From positions 28,414 to 92,413 of the forward strand of contig JAISJO010000068.1 in the NCBI GenBank assembly GCA_031261485.1: 64,000 bases of DNA, given 5' to 3'. Under the pieces are notes generated by a model. That model did no database searches. It had not been told where the DNA came from and was given only the letters and a program-made list of their open reading frames with translations. This DNA is from Propionibacteriaceae bacterium. GTDB taxonomy: Bacteria; Actinomycetota; Actinomycetes; Propionibacteriales; Propionibacteriaceae. The position numbers and the translations under genes are program-made. Positions 1 through 8,931 of this stretch are shown here, one piece after another (position 1 is the stretch's first letter; every line of letters starts with the position of its first letter).

Positions 1-101
1 CCGTGCTGGCTACTGATTCCGGTGCCCCGTCGGAAAAGTTTAGAGATTCACTCACCTGTACATCCTCCCATGTCGTGGAGCTCAGATGAAACCTCCCATG
101 C

Positions 102-1016
102 TCAATTGGCTGGAATTGGTATCTCCACGTCAAAGTCATTGTATGCTCTCGGGTCCTCGCGTGGTTCCAAATGAACTCGCAGGTCGATGCCAGGGAAAGC
201 CTCGCGCAGAGCCGACTCCACTTCTTCGATGAGGTTGTGGCCCTTGGTGACCGTCCACGAACCGGGGACTAGGGCATCGAAGGTGGCGAAACGTACGCGG
301 CCAGCTAGGCGTGTACGCAAACCGTGGAAAGTTACCTCGTCAGTTGTGTGTTCGGCAAGGACGGCGGCAATGGCTGTATTCTCTTCCTCGGGCAAGGTGA
401 TGTCCATGAGGGCTCGTATGGACTCACGCATCAACTTGGCACCAGTCACGATGATGTTGACCCCCACGAGCAGAGCGACAATGGGGTCGAGTATTTGCCA
501 TTGTGTGATCCATACGAGCACGATGCCGATGATGACCCCCACCGAGGTCACCACGTCGGTCCAGAGGTGCTTGCCATCCGCCACGAGGGTCGGGCTGCGG
601 AACGCTTTGCCCGCGCGCAGAAGGAGGATCCCGACCACGCCGTTGATGGCTGCGGCGACAGTGGAAATGATGATTCCAAGGCCCAGTGATTCGAGTTCGG
701 CCGGATGAAGGAGTCGGTCGACTGCCGACACGATGATGAGGACCGCTGCGATGAAGATCATGAGCCCCTCGAAGGCGGCGGAGAAATACTCAGCTTTGGT
801 GTGTCCGAATTGGTGGTCTTCGTCCGCCGGTTTGGCGGCGATGGTCAGCATCGCCAGGGCAAGGATGGCGGCTGCCAGGTTAACAAGGGATTCTGCCGCA
901 TCCGAGAGGAACCCCACCGAATCAGTGACACGCCAAGCCGCCACCTTGAGGATGATGGTCACCACCGCTGCCGCAATGGACAGCCAGGCATATTTCGTCA
1001 GATTGGGTTGGGGCAT
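102..1016 (-). CDS. Cation diffusion facilitator (CDF) family metal efflux transporter
   Basis: Inner-membrane divalent-metal/proton antiporter of about 304 residues, the usual CDF length. About six hydrophobic helices are visible. The metal-site helices carry SDAAES near residue 39 and the HxxxD pattern KHLWTD in the fifth helix, and a cytoplasmic C-terminal domain of about 90 residues follows. The metal (Zn, Fe, Mn or Co) cannot be told from sequence. The ATG at 1016 is preferred over an upstream TTG at 1073 because MPQPN begins just before the first helix and a -10-like CAGAAT lies 6 nt upstream, with no Shine-Dalgarno. It is a single gene with no metal regulator next to it. Confidence 0.9.
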   Translation of the reverse strand: MPQPNLTKYAWLSIAAAVVTIILKVAAWRVTDSVGFLSDAAESLVNLAAAILALAMLTIAAKPADEDHQFGHTKAEYFSAAFEGLMIFIAAVLIIVSAVDRLLHPAELESLGLGIIISTVAAAINGVVGILLLRAGKAFRSPTLVADGKHLWTDVVTSVGVIIGIVLVWITQWQILDPIVALLVGVNIIVTGAKLMRESIRALMDITLPEEENTAIAAVLAEHTTDEVTFHGLRTRLAGRVRFATFDALVPGSWTVTKGHNLIEEVESALREAFPGIDLRVHLEPREDPRAYNDFDVEIPIPAN

Positions 1017-1022
1017 GGAGCT

Positions 1023-1028
1023 ATTCTG
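1023..1028 (-). promoter_or_regulatory. Leaderless -10 element of the CDF gene
   Basis: CAGAAT on the minus strand ends 6 nt before the ATG at 1016. No Shine-Dalgarno is present, which fits leaderless transcription. Confidence 0.45.
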
Positions 1029-1180
1029 CCATGGCTGTCGATGGATAGCGAGAAGACTCGGGGCAAGCGGCAAGCGGCAAGTTGCAAGATGTTGGCTGTG
1101 TCAGCCGAACCTGTCAGGTCATTCTGCACGAAGTTGCGGAGCCCGCTGACTGCCCGAGGATACTGGGTCCCGCGACGGTT

Positions 1181-2059
1181 TCAGCCGAACCAGCGGGCGA
1201 GTTCGGGAAGGACGCCGCCATCATGGAAAGGAGGGGTCACGGCATCGGCGGCTGCCCTTACCTCTTCGGGTGCATCTCCCAGAGCGACGCCGCGGCCCGC
1301 CCAGCGAAGTATCTCAATATCGTTGTAGCCGTCTCCAAACGCTAGGACTTCACTCTTGTCAATACCGAGGCGTTCGGTGACCACCTGGAGACCGCGGGCC
1401 TTGGACGTGTCGGGTGGGCACACGTCATACCAATGGTTCGTTCCTCGAAAGACTATGAGGTTGCCGAAGTCGATGTCGGCCATGTACGAGTGCAGGTCTT
1501 CCTCAGAGCCGGGTCCGAGGTGCACGATGAGCTTCAGACACTGGGTGTCTTTGAGTTCTTCTGGGGTAACGAGGGTTTGTTCTCCACGGAGCAGGCCCGG
1601 CTCGAAGTACTGTGTCACGCGGTAACCGACGCCGAACTCCTCGGACGCCAAGATGACGCTCGGGATGGCCGCGACCTTGTCGATGATGTCCCCGGGGGTG
1701 AAAGTGGACAGGCGCAAGATGTCCAGGGGCGGGTACTGTGCCACGACTGCGCCATTGGAGCAGACGAAGTACTCAGACTGTGTGTCTGTTTCTTCTTGGG
1801 CCCAGCCCAGTTGTCCGGCTGCTTCTTGCGCAGCCACCCAGGCTCTCCCGGTGGTGAGGACGACTGGGACGCCCTGGGACTGGATACGCCGAATCGCTGT
1901 ACGGACATCTGCCGGAATGATGCCGGTGTTGAGGTCGGCGATGGTGCCGTCCACATCGAACGCTACTAGTTTGTACGGACGAGTCCCCGCATTGGCTAGG
2001 GTCCTGCCGTCCGCGAGCGTGGTTGTGGGCAGGCCCGATTTGTCTTGGGGTTGACTCAT
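1181..2059 (-). CDS. HAD superfamily (Cof-type) phosphatase
   Basis: A 292-residue haloacid-dehalogenase hydrolase, probably a sugar-phosphate or nucleotide phosphatase. Motif I is [10 protein letters not shown] near residue 33 (both Asp present), motif II is LTTGRAW, the conserved Lys lies in SKARGL, and motif IV is [10 protein letters not shown]. The large insertion between motifs II and III is the type IIB cap of Cof proteins. The ATG at 2059 overlaps the serS stop in an ATGA arrangement, so translation is probably coupled to serS; the longer frame into serS is rejected. The substrate is unknown. Confidence 0.9.
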   Translation of the reverse strand: MSQPQDKSGLPTTTLADGRTLANAGTRPYKLVAFDVDGTIADLNTGIIPADVRTAIRRIQSQGVPVVLTTGRAWVAAQEAAGQLGWAQEETDTQSEYFVCSNGAVVAQYPPLDILRLSTFTPGDIIDKVAAIPSVILASEEFGVGYRVTQYFEPGLLRGEQTLVTPEELKDTQCLKLIVHLGPGSEEDLHSYMADIDFGNLIVFRGTNHWYDVCPPDTSKARGLQVVTERLGIDKSEVLAFGDGYNDIEILRWAGRGVALGDAPEEVRAAADAVTPPFHDGGVLPELARWFG

Positions 2060-3330
2060 GCGAGGGGAGTGAGGGTCTCGCGTCCGCCTAGGTACGGGCG
2101 CAGGACCGGGGGAACCGTGACCGAACCGTCCCGGTTCTGGAAGTTCTCCAGGATCATGATGATCATCCGTGGCATGGCGCACAGGGTCCCGTTGAGGGTG
2201 GCGACTGGGCCGACCCCGTCGGCGTACCTCGCCCTGATGTTGAGGCGGCGGGATTGGAACTGTGTGCAGTCCGAAGTCGAGGTGATCTCGCGGTACTTAC
2301 CCTGGCTCGGCACCCAGCCGTAGCAATCGTACTTGCGTGCCGCGCTGAGCCCCAGGTCGCCGGACGCGACTTCCAGGACCTCGAAGGGGATGCCGAGGGA
2401 GGAGATGAAGTCCTTTTCGCAGGCGAGGAGCTTCTGATGTTCTTCCTGGGAGTCCTCGGGTTTGCAGTAGACAAACATTTCTACTTTGTCGAACCAGTGG
2501 ACCCGGAAGATTCCGCGCGTGTCTTTACCGTAAGAGCCAGCTTCCCGGCGGAAGCAGGGCGAGTAGCCCATATAGCGTAGTGGGAGGCTGTTCGCGTCAA
2601 GGATTTCGTTGGAGTGGTACGCAGCCAGCGCGACTTCGGAGGTACCCACGAGGTACTGGTCGTCGGCGGGCAGGTAGTACACGTCCTGTGCGGCCTGCCC
2701 GAGGAAGCCGGTGCCCTCCATGGCTGACGGCTTGACGAGCGCGGGCACGAGCATGGGGTTGAAGCCCCACTCAACCGCCTTGGACACGGCGTAATGCGTC
2801 AGCGCCAACTCCAACAACGCGCCGACCCCTGTCAGAACGTAGAACCGCGAACCGGAAATCTTAGTGCCGCGTTCCATGTCGATGGCGCCCAGAAGTTCGC
2901 CCAACTCCAGATGGTCGCGGGGGGCAAATCCCTCGGCCACGAAGTCGCGCGGGGTGCCAATGGTCTCCTTCACGACGAAGTCATCCTCGCCGCCGACAGG
3001 CACATCGTCATAGACCGGATTCGGCAGTTCCATGAGTAACCTGGTGAACCGCTCTTCCGCGACCTTCGTGAACTCGTCCGCCTCTTTTACCTTGTCAGCC
3101 AGTTCTTTCGCTTGCGTAAGAAGAGCCGGGCGCGTCTCGGGAGTGGCCTTGGCGACCGCCTTGCCCAGGTCTTTCTGCTCGGAACGCAAAGCCTCAAAAG
3201 CAGCAATGGCAGCGCGCCGGTCCTCATCGGCGGCAACCAATTGGTCAATGAGTTCTACCGATTCCTTCCTGGCGGCTTGGGCACGACGAAGGGCATCGGG
3301 ATCAGTGCGAATGAGTTTCGGGTCAATCAT
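2056..3330 (-). CDS. serS: Seryl-tRNA synthetase
   Basis: Charges tRNA-Ser (and tRNA-Sec where present) with serine in the cytoplasm. The 424 residues match the family. The N-terminal 105 residues form the antiparallel coiled-coil arm that binds the long variable arm of tRNA. The class II core shows motif 2 [14 protein letters not shown] and a motif 3 region [16 protein letters not shown]. It is the first gene of a two-gene unit with the HAD phosphatase. The ATG has no Shine-Dalgarno but follows a TAGACT -10 by 7 nt, suggesting a leaderless transcript. Confidence 0.98.
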   Translation of the reverse strand: MIDPKLIRTDPDALRRAQAARKESVELIDQLVAADEDRRAAIAAFEALRSEQKDLGKAVAKATPETRPALLTQAKELADKVKEADEFTKVAEERFTRLLMELPNPVYDDVPVGGEDDFVVKETIGTPRDFVAEGFAPRDHLELGELLGAIDMERGTKISGSRFYVLTGVGALLELALTHYAVSKAVEWGFNPMLVPALVKPSAMEGTGFLGQAAQDVYYLPADDQYLVGTSEVALAAYHSNEILDANSLPLRYMGYSPCFRREAGSYGKDTRGIFRVHWFDKVEMFVYCKPEDSQEEHQKLLACEKDFISSLGIPFEVLEVASGDLGLSAARKYDCYGWVPSQGKYREITSTSDCTQFQSRRLNIRARYADGVGPVATLNGTLCAMPRMIIMILENFQNRDGSVTVPPVLRPYLGGRETLTPLA

Positions 3331-3337
3331 GCAAGCA

Positions 3338-3343
3338 AGTCTA
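3338..3343 (-). promoter_or_regulatory. Leaderless -10 element of serS
   Basis: TAGACT on the minus strand ends 7 nt before the serS ATG at 3330; no ribosome-binding site lies between. Confidence 0.5.
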
Positions 3344-3550
3344 GTGGACCGGCAAAGGGGACCTGCGGCACTTGGTTGAGGGGCGCTTGTCGAGAGAGTT
3401 TGTCCTGCGTGCCTGGCGCATTATCATGGCAGTGATGCGTGCCTGATTGGGGTCGTGCCAGGACTAAGTGTCCACGCCGTGCGCGTGGGGCAGGCCGATG
3501 ATGGGCGCGCAGGCAAGGCTGTTTCTTTCACAGTAGAAGGAGTACTGATC

Positions 3551-4135
3551 ATGAAGAAAGCAATGGCAATGACGGCTTCGATTCTCACACTGACTCTTGC
3601 CCTTACGTCTTGTGGGGGTGATTCCGGAGGCGGCAATCAGGGCAACGCGAGTACAAGCACGCAAGCGACCTCCCAAGAAACGACTGCTGCGCCCGACGAT
3701 TCGCCAAGCACCGCCGCGCAAGAACCGACGAAGACATTTTCCATGAACAGCATCACGCTGGAGGCCCCGGAAAGCTGGACGGAAGGACTGAACAACGCGG
3801 ACGGCACCGCAGAGGTCATGCGCCTGACGGGCGAAAATGCCGACGGTGCAGAAATCATCATGGAAGTGGGGTATTACGTTGGCGGCGGCACAATAGAGTC
3901 AGTCAAACAGAGCCTGGCGTACTTCAACACGGATTTGCAGGAAGTGGCCAATGTGGTCCTCGGCGCCGACACGTGGGGGCATCTCACCGCCACAACGAGG
4001 AGGGACGGCAGTGCGGTGCTGTACAACGGGTACTATACCCAGTTGGATGGGAAACTGTTGTTGATTGATTTCAGGGGGCTTACCGAAGACGACCCGCGTA
4101 TCCCCGCGATTTTGACGAGCGTGAAGACCAAATAG
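3551..4135 (+). CDS. Secreted lipoprotein of unknown function
   Basis: A 194-residue exported lipoprotein. It has a Lys-rich N-terminus, a hydrophobic signal core and the lipobox LTSC with the acylated Cys near residue 20. A Gly/Ser/Thr-rich tether to about residue 60 leads to a globular domain starting at TFSMNSITLEAP. The start is set by the strong Shine-Dalgarno AGAAGGAG about 10 nt upstream of the ATG. The globular part resembles the substrate-free beta-rich domains common in actinobacterial lipoproteins, but no family is recognised. It converges with the lactonase gene. Confidence 0.85.
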   Translation: MKKAMAMTASILTLTLALTSCGGDSGGGNQGNASTSTQATSQETTAAPDDSPSTAAQEPTKTFSMNSITLEAPESWTEGLNNADGTAEVMRLTGENADGAEIIMEVGYYVGGGTIESVKQSLAYFNTDLQEVANVVLGADTWGHLTATTRRDGSAVLYNGYYTQLDGKLLLIDFRGLTEDDPRIPAILTSVKTK

Positions 4136-4192
4136 ACGCACGACATGAAAGCGGAGTACCTAGGGTAATGCTGATTGGCGGTCATTCCAGGC

Positions 4193-4220
4193 GTCATCCT
4201 GCGCGTAGTCACAGAATGAC
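4193..4220. repeat. REP-like palindrome (copy 1)
   Basis: Imperfect inverted repeat with arms GTCATCCTG and CAGAATGAC around a 10-nt loop, between the convergent lipoprotein and lactonase genes. It closely resembles the hairpin at 49944-49971 and weaker copies near 20243 and 28359. It may also act as a bidirectional terminator. Confidence 0.6.
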
Positions 4221-4243
4221 GAGGTGCCTTGATCAGTGCCTCC

Positions 4244-5254
4244 TCAGCCGCAATCCACCTCAAGCAAGGCCGCGGGTGCTGGGTAGGACAGTTCGCTGAC
4301 CACTTCGCCCAGCGTTCCGTCGCCACGAACCTCAAGAAGTTGGACGAGGTTGGCATACTGCCCCGCAACCAAGGCCCACCGACCATCGCGTGACAAGGCA
4401 AAATCTCGGGGTCCGGCGGCAATGGGCACGGACTGGACAGGGGTGAGGACGCCTGAGTCAAGAGTGTACACAGTCACTGAGTCATCTCCCCGATTGCTGG
4501 CGTACAACCTCGTCCCGTCACTGCTCCAGCGCAGGGCAGCGGCGGTGTTGTCCCCGTGCCAATTGGGCGGGATTGTGGAGATCCGCCCAGCCTCGACCCA
4601 TCCCTCGGTCCGTACTCCATCCGTGGTTTCCGGCACATGTCCGTACAAAATGACCTCGTTGGCCAACTCCCCGATGACGGCTCGCCAGTGGCCTGACGGG
4701 TGGTACATCATGTGGCGCGGCCCGAAACCTGCCGGAGTCGCCACACGGCTTACCTCTTCCAAGCCTGAATCCGTGACCTCATACTCAATGAGCGCATCCA
4801 GACCCAGGTTACACACCCACACATTGCCCGTGAATGGATCTTGTACCGCCTGATGCGGATGAGGGCCATCCTGTCGGGCGGTGACCGGCCCCAGAGTGCC
4901 TTGCGGGACAACAGTCTGAACACCGACCCCGCCCTTCGTGAGGCGGATGAAAGACACCACATCACCGAGATAGTGACTGACCACGATTCCCGAACCGTCG
5001 CTTAGAACCAGCCCGTGACAAGGAGATTCACCATGTGATGGGATTGCCTTGGACCACGTGAAGTCTTCCAAGTAGACAGGTGTCACGCCCCCATCGACAA
5101 CCTCGTTGATCGCGTACACAACGGGCCGTGTCGGGTGAGGTTCAAGCCATGCCGGAGAGGGACCTGCCGAGATGCGTCTCACCTCGACCAGCGCGCCCGC
5201 CCGTACCTCAATTACTGCCACATAGTCAGAGAATCCACCGCACAGCCATGTCAT
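4244..5254 (-). CDS. Lactonase, seven-bladed beta-propeller (6-phosphogluconolactonase-like)
   Basis: A 336-residue protein of the Pgl/YbhE lactonase family (PF10282), which hydrolyses 6-phosphogluconolactone or related sugar lactones. Repeated blade signatures are visible, for example GPSPAWLEPHPTRPVVYAIN, GPRHMMYHPSG and GPRDFALSRDGRWALVAGQ. No signal peptide is seen, so it is cytoplasmic. It is monocistronic, and its ATG lies 6 nt after a TAGTCT -10 with no Shine-Dalgarno. The pentose-phosphate role is inferred from the family, since no pathway gene is adjacent. Confidence 0.85.
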   Translation of the reverse strand: MTWLCGGFSDYVAVIEVRAGALVEVRRISAGPSPAWLEPHPTRPVVYAINEVVDGGVTPVYLEDFTWSKAIPSHGESPCHGLVLSDGSGIVVSHYLGDVVSFIRLTKGGVGVQTVVPQGTLGPVTARQDGPHPHQAVQDPFTGNVWVCNLGLDALIEYEVTDSGLEEVSRVATPAGFGPRHMMYHPSGHWRAVIGELANEVILYGHVPETTDGVRTEGWVEAGRISTIPPNWHGDNTAAALRWSSDGTRLYASNRGDDSVTVYTLDSGVLTPVQSVPIAAGPRDFALSRDGRWALVAGQYANLVQLLEVRGDGTLGEVVSELSYPAPAALLEVDCG

Positions 5255-5260
5255 GTGTCC

Positions 5261-5266
5261 AGACTA
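5261..5266 (-). promoter_or_regulatory. Leaderless -10 element of the lactonase gene
   Basis: TAGTCT on the minus strand ends 6 nt before the ATG at 5254. Confidence 0.45.
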
Positions 5267-5390
5267 GTGTTTCCCGCTGGGTGCCGCGTACCTGGCGTGC
5301 TCAACGTGGACGTGGGGTTTTCCGTTAGGGGTCGAATCTTCTGTACCTACGTCGTCACTCATCGATACGGATGTCAGGCTCTCTGCGTAC

Positions 5391-5404
5391 TTACATCAAT
5401 GTAA
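5391..5404. promoter_or_regulatory. Palindrome upstream of the secreted lysozyme-like gene
   Basis: TTACAT-CA-ATGTAA is a perfect inverted repeat about 95 nt upstream of the GTG start at 5500, placed as an operator would be. The binding protein is unknown. Confidence 0.35.
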
Positions 5405-5499
5405 TTTCCATGGAGAATCCGTGTATCCTGAGCTTGTGTGTGATACGTAACATGTACCTGAAGTTCTTAGCCCGACAACGAAGAAAATGGAGAATGCCA

Positions 5500-6723
5500 G
5501 TGGGTTACAAAGGAAGAGCACGTTGGCTTGCCTGTCTTGGTTGTGCGGCTGCTCTGGTGTCGTCCCTGTGCGTCGCTCCCGCCGTTGCGGAGGACTTGAG
5601 TGCTGAGAAGACCCATGCTGAGTCCGTGGTAGGACAGGCGCAGACCCACGCGAACCAGTCCTCGGCGGCCGTTGTCGCCGCCACTGCGCGAGTACAGGCC
5701 GCTCAAGACAGAGTTGTCGCCGCCGAAGAAGCTTTGGAATCGGCTCAGGCTGATTTCGCACTGGCACAGACCATTCAGGCCGCGAAGGCCAAGGAGCTTT
5801 ACTTTGCGAACCAAGCGCTTATCGGCGCGAAGGCTGCGGAGGCGGAAGGCCAAGCCCTAGTTGATGCCCAGCAGGACGCCGTGGGTGAGTACGCCCGCGC
5901 TATCTTTCAGGACAGCTACCCTTTGCTGAGTCTTGCTCTGATCCTGAATGTGAACTCCCCGGCGAGTCTGGCGAATCGAGTGCAGTGGAGCAACACGGTC
6001 CTGACGACGAACCAGGTCGATCTTGATTACCTGCGAGAAATACAGCAACAACTGGTGGAAGCTCGTGCGGCCAGCGAAACGGCACAACAGGATGCTGACA
6101 AGGCAGCACAAGACGCTGAGACCCAAGTCACAGTAAGCGCGCAGGCCGAGAAGGCTGCTGCGGACGCGAAGGCTGAAATACAGGCCGCCCTCCAGGAAGA
6201 ACAGAATGCCTTGGCAGCAGCGTCACAGTTGTACGCGAATGACCAGGCACAGTTGGCGCAGGCTCAGGCCGCCCTTGACTCGGTGAACGCACGTATCGCT
6301 GAGCGGGCGCGCCAAGAAGCCGAGCAGGCCGCTGCCGCAGCCGCCGCAGCAGCCGCAGCGCAACCCCAACCAGGACCTCAGCCACAGCCTCCGTCTCCCC
6401 CAAGTGGCGGTTCCCTGTCACCTGCTCAGGCGCAATCTGTCGCCTATGGCATGGTGTTGAGTCGTGGATGGGGCGATGCGCAATTCAGTTGCCTGGTCTG
6501 GCTGTGGAACCGCGAGTCCGGCTGGCGCTGGAACGCGCAGAACCCCTATTCGGGTGCCTACGGCATACCTCAATCTCTGCCAGCGTCGAAAATGGCCTCG
6601 GCTGGTGCGGACTGGCCCACCAACGCAGTCACCCAAATCGTGTGGGGCCTGTCCTACATCTCACAAAGATACGGCACCCCCTGCGGAGCTTGGGCCCACT
6701 CAGAGGCCACGGGGTGGTACTAG
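5500..6723 (+). CDS. Secreted coiled-coil protein with C-terminal lysozyme-like (transglycosylase-type) domain
   Basis: About 407 residues, exported. A signal peptide (hydrophobic core, cut after APAVA) is followed by about 270 residues of Ala/Gln/Glu-rich coiled coil, a Pro/Gln linker, and a domain of about 95 residues with WNRESGWRWNAQNPYSGAYG, where the Glu is the likely catalytic acid of a lysozyme fold. Proteins of this shape act in peptidoglycan remodelling or cell separation. The GTG at 5500 is chosen because ATGGAGA ends 6 nt upstream; an ATG at 5494 would leave no spacing. Two Cys in the last domain (near FSCLVW and TPCGAW) could form a disulfide. Confidence 0.8.
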   Translation: MGYKGRARWLACLGCAAALVSSLCVAPAVAEDLSAEKTHAESVVGQAQTHANQSSAAVVAATARVQAAQDRVVAAEEALESAQADFALAQTIQAAKAKELYFANQALIGAKAAEAEGQALVDAQQDAVGEYARAIFQDSYPLLSLALILNVNSPASLANRVQWSNTVLTTNQVDLDYLREIQQQLVEARAASETAQQDADKAAQDAETQVTVSAQAEKAAADAKAEIQAALQEEQNALAAASQLYANDQAQLAQAQAALDSVNARIAERARQEAEQAAAAAAAAAAAQPQPGPQPQPPSPPSGGSLSPAQAQSVAYGMVLSRGWGDAQFSCLVWLWNRESGWRWNAQNPYSGAYGIPQSLPASKMASAGADWPTNAVTQIVWGLSYISQRYGTPCGAWAHSEATGWY

Positions 6724-6789
6724 GAAGATCTGATTGATCAGTGATTCCCTGGAGGTCCTCCGACCACACGGCAATGCCCCACAGGCCGC

Positions 6790-6978
6790 TTACCTCATGT
6801 AGGTCGGGCTGAGCATCGGTCTTCCGCTAGCGTCAACCAACAAGGTGATTCCGCCGGCGGTACCGTCGGTGAAGTAGAGATACTGCACTCCCGTTTGACT
6901 ATCGACAATGATTTTAGACCCACTAAACCCGTTCGACTCTTTCACTTCGATATCAAACCGGGTGTCCTTCTTGGCCAT
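6790..6978 (-). CDS. DUF6440 family small protein
   Basis: A 62-residue soluble protein. The conserved block TGVQYLYFTDGTAGGITLLVD followed by GRPM matches the DUF6440 pattern (ligand unknown, often encoded near mobile or phage genes). The start is supported by the near-ideal Shine-Dalgarno TCAGGAGGAA just upstream of the ATG. It is transcribed with the genes upstream on the same strand after a 60-nt gap. Function unknown. Confidence 0.75.
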   Translation of the reverse strand: MAKKDTRFDIEVKESNGFSGSKIIVDSQTGVQYLYFTDGTAGGITLLVDASGRPMLSPTYMR

Positions 6979-7038
6979 AGTTCCTCCTGACTTGGGTTCT
7001 TCCAGAGTAGCGGGGAAGGCAGGCGGCGGCTTTCCTCT

Positions 7039-8931
7039 TTACTGGGCGGTTGCTGTCCCAATTTGCTGGGCTCCAAGCGAAAGCGTGTACGTCTGTCCGC
7101 CGACAAGGTCAGGTGAGGAATATACAACGTTCGATGCACCCTTGGGGAGGGTGTAAGTCGCCAAGGCCTTCCCAGACGAGTCCGAGATAGTCAGTGTGCC
7201 CGATATGGATGCCCGGGCGGAGAACCACGGTTGTGTGGAGGCTGTTCCGGGAGTCGTGGACATACCGCCCGAATCCACTGCGAGGAGAGTCCCGCCAGTG
7301 ACCACCAGACCAGTGTTGACATCGATCGCTCCATCGCCAGAGCGAGTCGGGCCGTACACCGTCACGTTGCCACCAGTCATTGAACCGGAGCCATTGGAGT
7401 CGAGGCCGTCGCCTTCGGCGTTGATGGTGATGTCGCCGCCGGTGATGAGCAGGATCTGACCACCATTGCCTTCACCGCCGAAGCCGCCGCCGCCGAAGCC
7501 GCCTGCGCCACCTGGGCGCGCAAAACCGCCGTCAGTACCAGTGCCAGCGGCTGTCCCACCGGGACGAGTTCCCATGTCCGGCATGGTCGCATCGGACGAT
7601 GGACCTCTGTTGCCGTGTGTACCAGGCCCCGCACCGCCGGGTTGGCCACTCGCGGCTGAAGGCACGTCGGTCGGAACGTCCGTGGGCACACCACTGGGGA
7701 CTTCGCCGGGGCCGAATCCACCAGGTGCCCCTCCAGGAGCAAACCCGGAGGGCATCTCGCCAGGAACGTACCCGCTCGGAGCGTCTGTCGGCATTTCGGA
7801 ACTCCAGCCAGACCCGCCCCAAGGCTGGTCAGTCGCGGTTCCATCAGGGATTCCGCCGGGGGCCGCATCCCCAGATGAGGCGGAACTCGACGTCCCGCCT
7901 GCAGCGTTCACGCCATCGTCGCTGCTTGTCACGTCGATGATTCCGCCCGCGAGAAGGATATAGAACCCTTCGATACCTTCATAGGAAGAAGTAATGGTCA
8001 GTTTGCCGCCGTCGATGGCGGTCACCACGTCGGCGTGTACCCCGTCGTCCCCGCATGCGAATGTCAATGTCCCCCCGGAGATGAGCGCGTCCGTTTTCGC
8101 GTGGATGCAGTCGTCGCCCGCTTTGGCGGTGATGTCTCCGCCGGATACCCAGACATATCCCGCCATGGCATCAGACGTGTTCGTGGATTTCAGCGCTTTG
8201 CTGCCCGCCTGGATATCGAGGATTCCACCGGAGATCACGAGGTAATCCTTACCGCGTATGCCATCATCGCCCGCCGTGATGACATAGGTCCCGGAGTTGA
8301 TTTCCAGTCCATCTTTGGAGGCAATGGCATCACCATCCGCGCTTGTCACAGCCAGTTTTCCGGTGCCGGTCAAGATGAGGGTCGCGTGGGAGTACAGCGC
8401 CGCCTCGACCGGATTCTTGTCATCCTCGTCCGCCACGCCTGTGTCAGACAGGGAGTTCTCAGATCCCTCAGCAAGGTGTACAACGACCACATCTGTATCC
8501 TCGACAACCAAGGCCCCAGGCACTGAGGACGCCACTGATGCCCCATCGAGAATCAGGTCCACTTGCCCACCACCGGGGTCCACGACAACTTGGCCAGCCC
8601 ACGAGCCCGAGAGGGTGTACGAACCAGTCTTCGACAACGTGATGACATCCTTCTTGACCAAGACCCCGTCCCCACTGGGAGCGGCCAAGTCGATCAAGAC
8701 GGTCCGAGCGCTCATGGCATCGGGCTTCAGAGGTGCCAGATTGCGGGACATCGCATCGTCAACAGAGGTCGGCATAATGGCAGCCAGTGCTGCCGACGCA
8801 CTTTCTGCCATACTCGTGACAACATCAGGCAATGCTGCACACCCGCCGAGGAAGAGGGTGGCTCCGACGAGTGCTCGGGCGACCATGCGCCCTGCGTGGG
8901 AAGAGATGCTCTTCGGGGAAGTTGTGCTCAT
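7039..8931 (-). CDS. Cthe_2159-type carbohydrate-binding beta-helix lipoprotein
   Basis: A 630-residue exported lipoprotein. The signal peptide ends in the lipobox LGGC near residue 31. Residues of about 90-340 carry the repeating pattern ISGGTLTFACGDDGVHAD, typical of the Cthe_2159 (DUF4353) right-handed beta-helix that binds acidic polysaccharide and calcium. A 130-residue Gly/Pro/Ser-rich insert follows, then a second helix stretch (ITGGDITINAEGDGLDSNG) and a C-terminal beta domain. Its ATG overlaps the stop of the DUF4956 gene (ATGA), so the two are translationally coupled. In other bacteria this pair goes with a VTC-domain and a CotH protein; neither is seen here. Confidence 0.85.
   Translation of the reverse strand: MSTTSPKSISSHAGRMVARALVGATLFLGGCAALPDVVTSMAESASAALAAIMPTSVDDAMSRNLAPLKPDAMSARTVLIDLAAPSGDGVLVKKDVITLSKTGSYTLSGSWAGQVVVDPGGGQVDLILDGASVASSVPGALVVEDTDVVVVHLAEGSENSLSDTGVADEDDKNPVEAALYSHATLILTGTGKLAVTSADGDAIASKDGLEINSGTYVITAGDDGIRGKDYLVISGGILDIQAGSKALKSTNTSDAMAGYVWVSGGDITAKAGDDCIHAKTDALISGGTLTFACGDDGVHADVVTAIDGGKLTITSSYEGIEGFYILLAGGIIDVTSSDDGVNAAGGTSSSASSGDAAPGGIPDGTATDQPWGGSGWSSEMPTDAPSGYVPGEMPSGFAPGGAPGGFGPGEVPSGVPTDVPTDVPSAASGQPGGAGPGTHGNRGPSSDATMPDMGTRPGGTAAGTGTDGGFARPGGAGGFGGGGFGGEGNGGQILLITGGDITINAEGDGLDSNGSGSMTGGNVTVYGPTRSGDGAIDVNTGLVVTGGTLLAVDSGGMSTTPGTASTQPWFSARASISGTLTISDSSGKALATYTLPKGASNVVYSSPDLVGGQTYTLSLGAQQIGTATAQ

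Noticed and set aside
1..101. End of a gene entering from the left edge
   Set aside because: No frame long enough or with recognisable sequence can be assigned in the first 101 bases.
5255..5499. c-di-AMP (ydaO) riboswitch before the secreted lysozyme-like gene
   Set aside because: The conserved GGGGAACCC and GTCAGCTAACC segments are absent.
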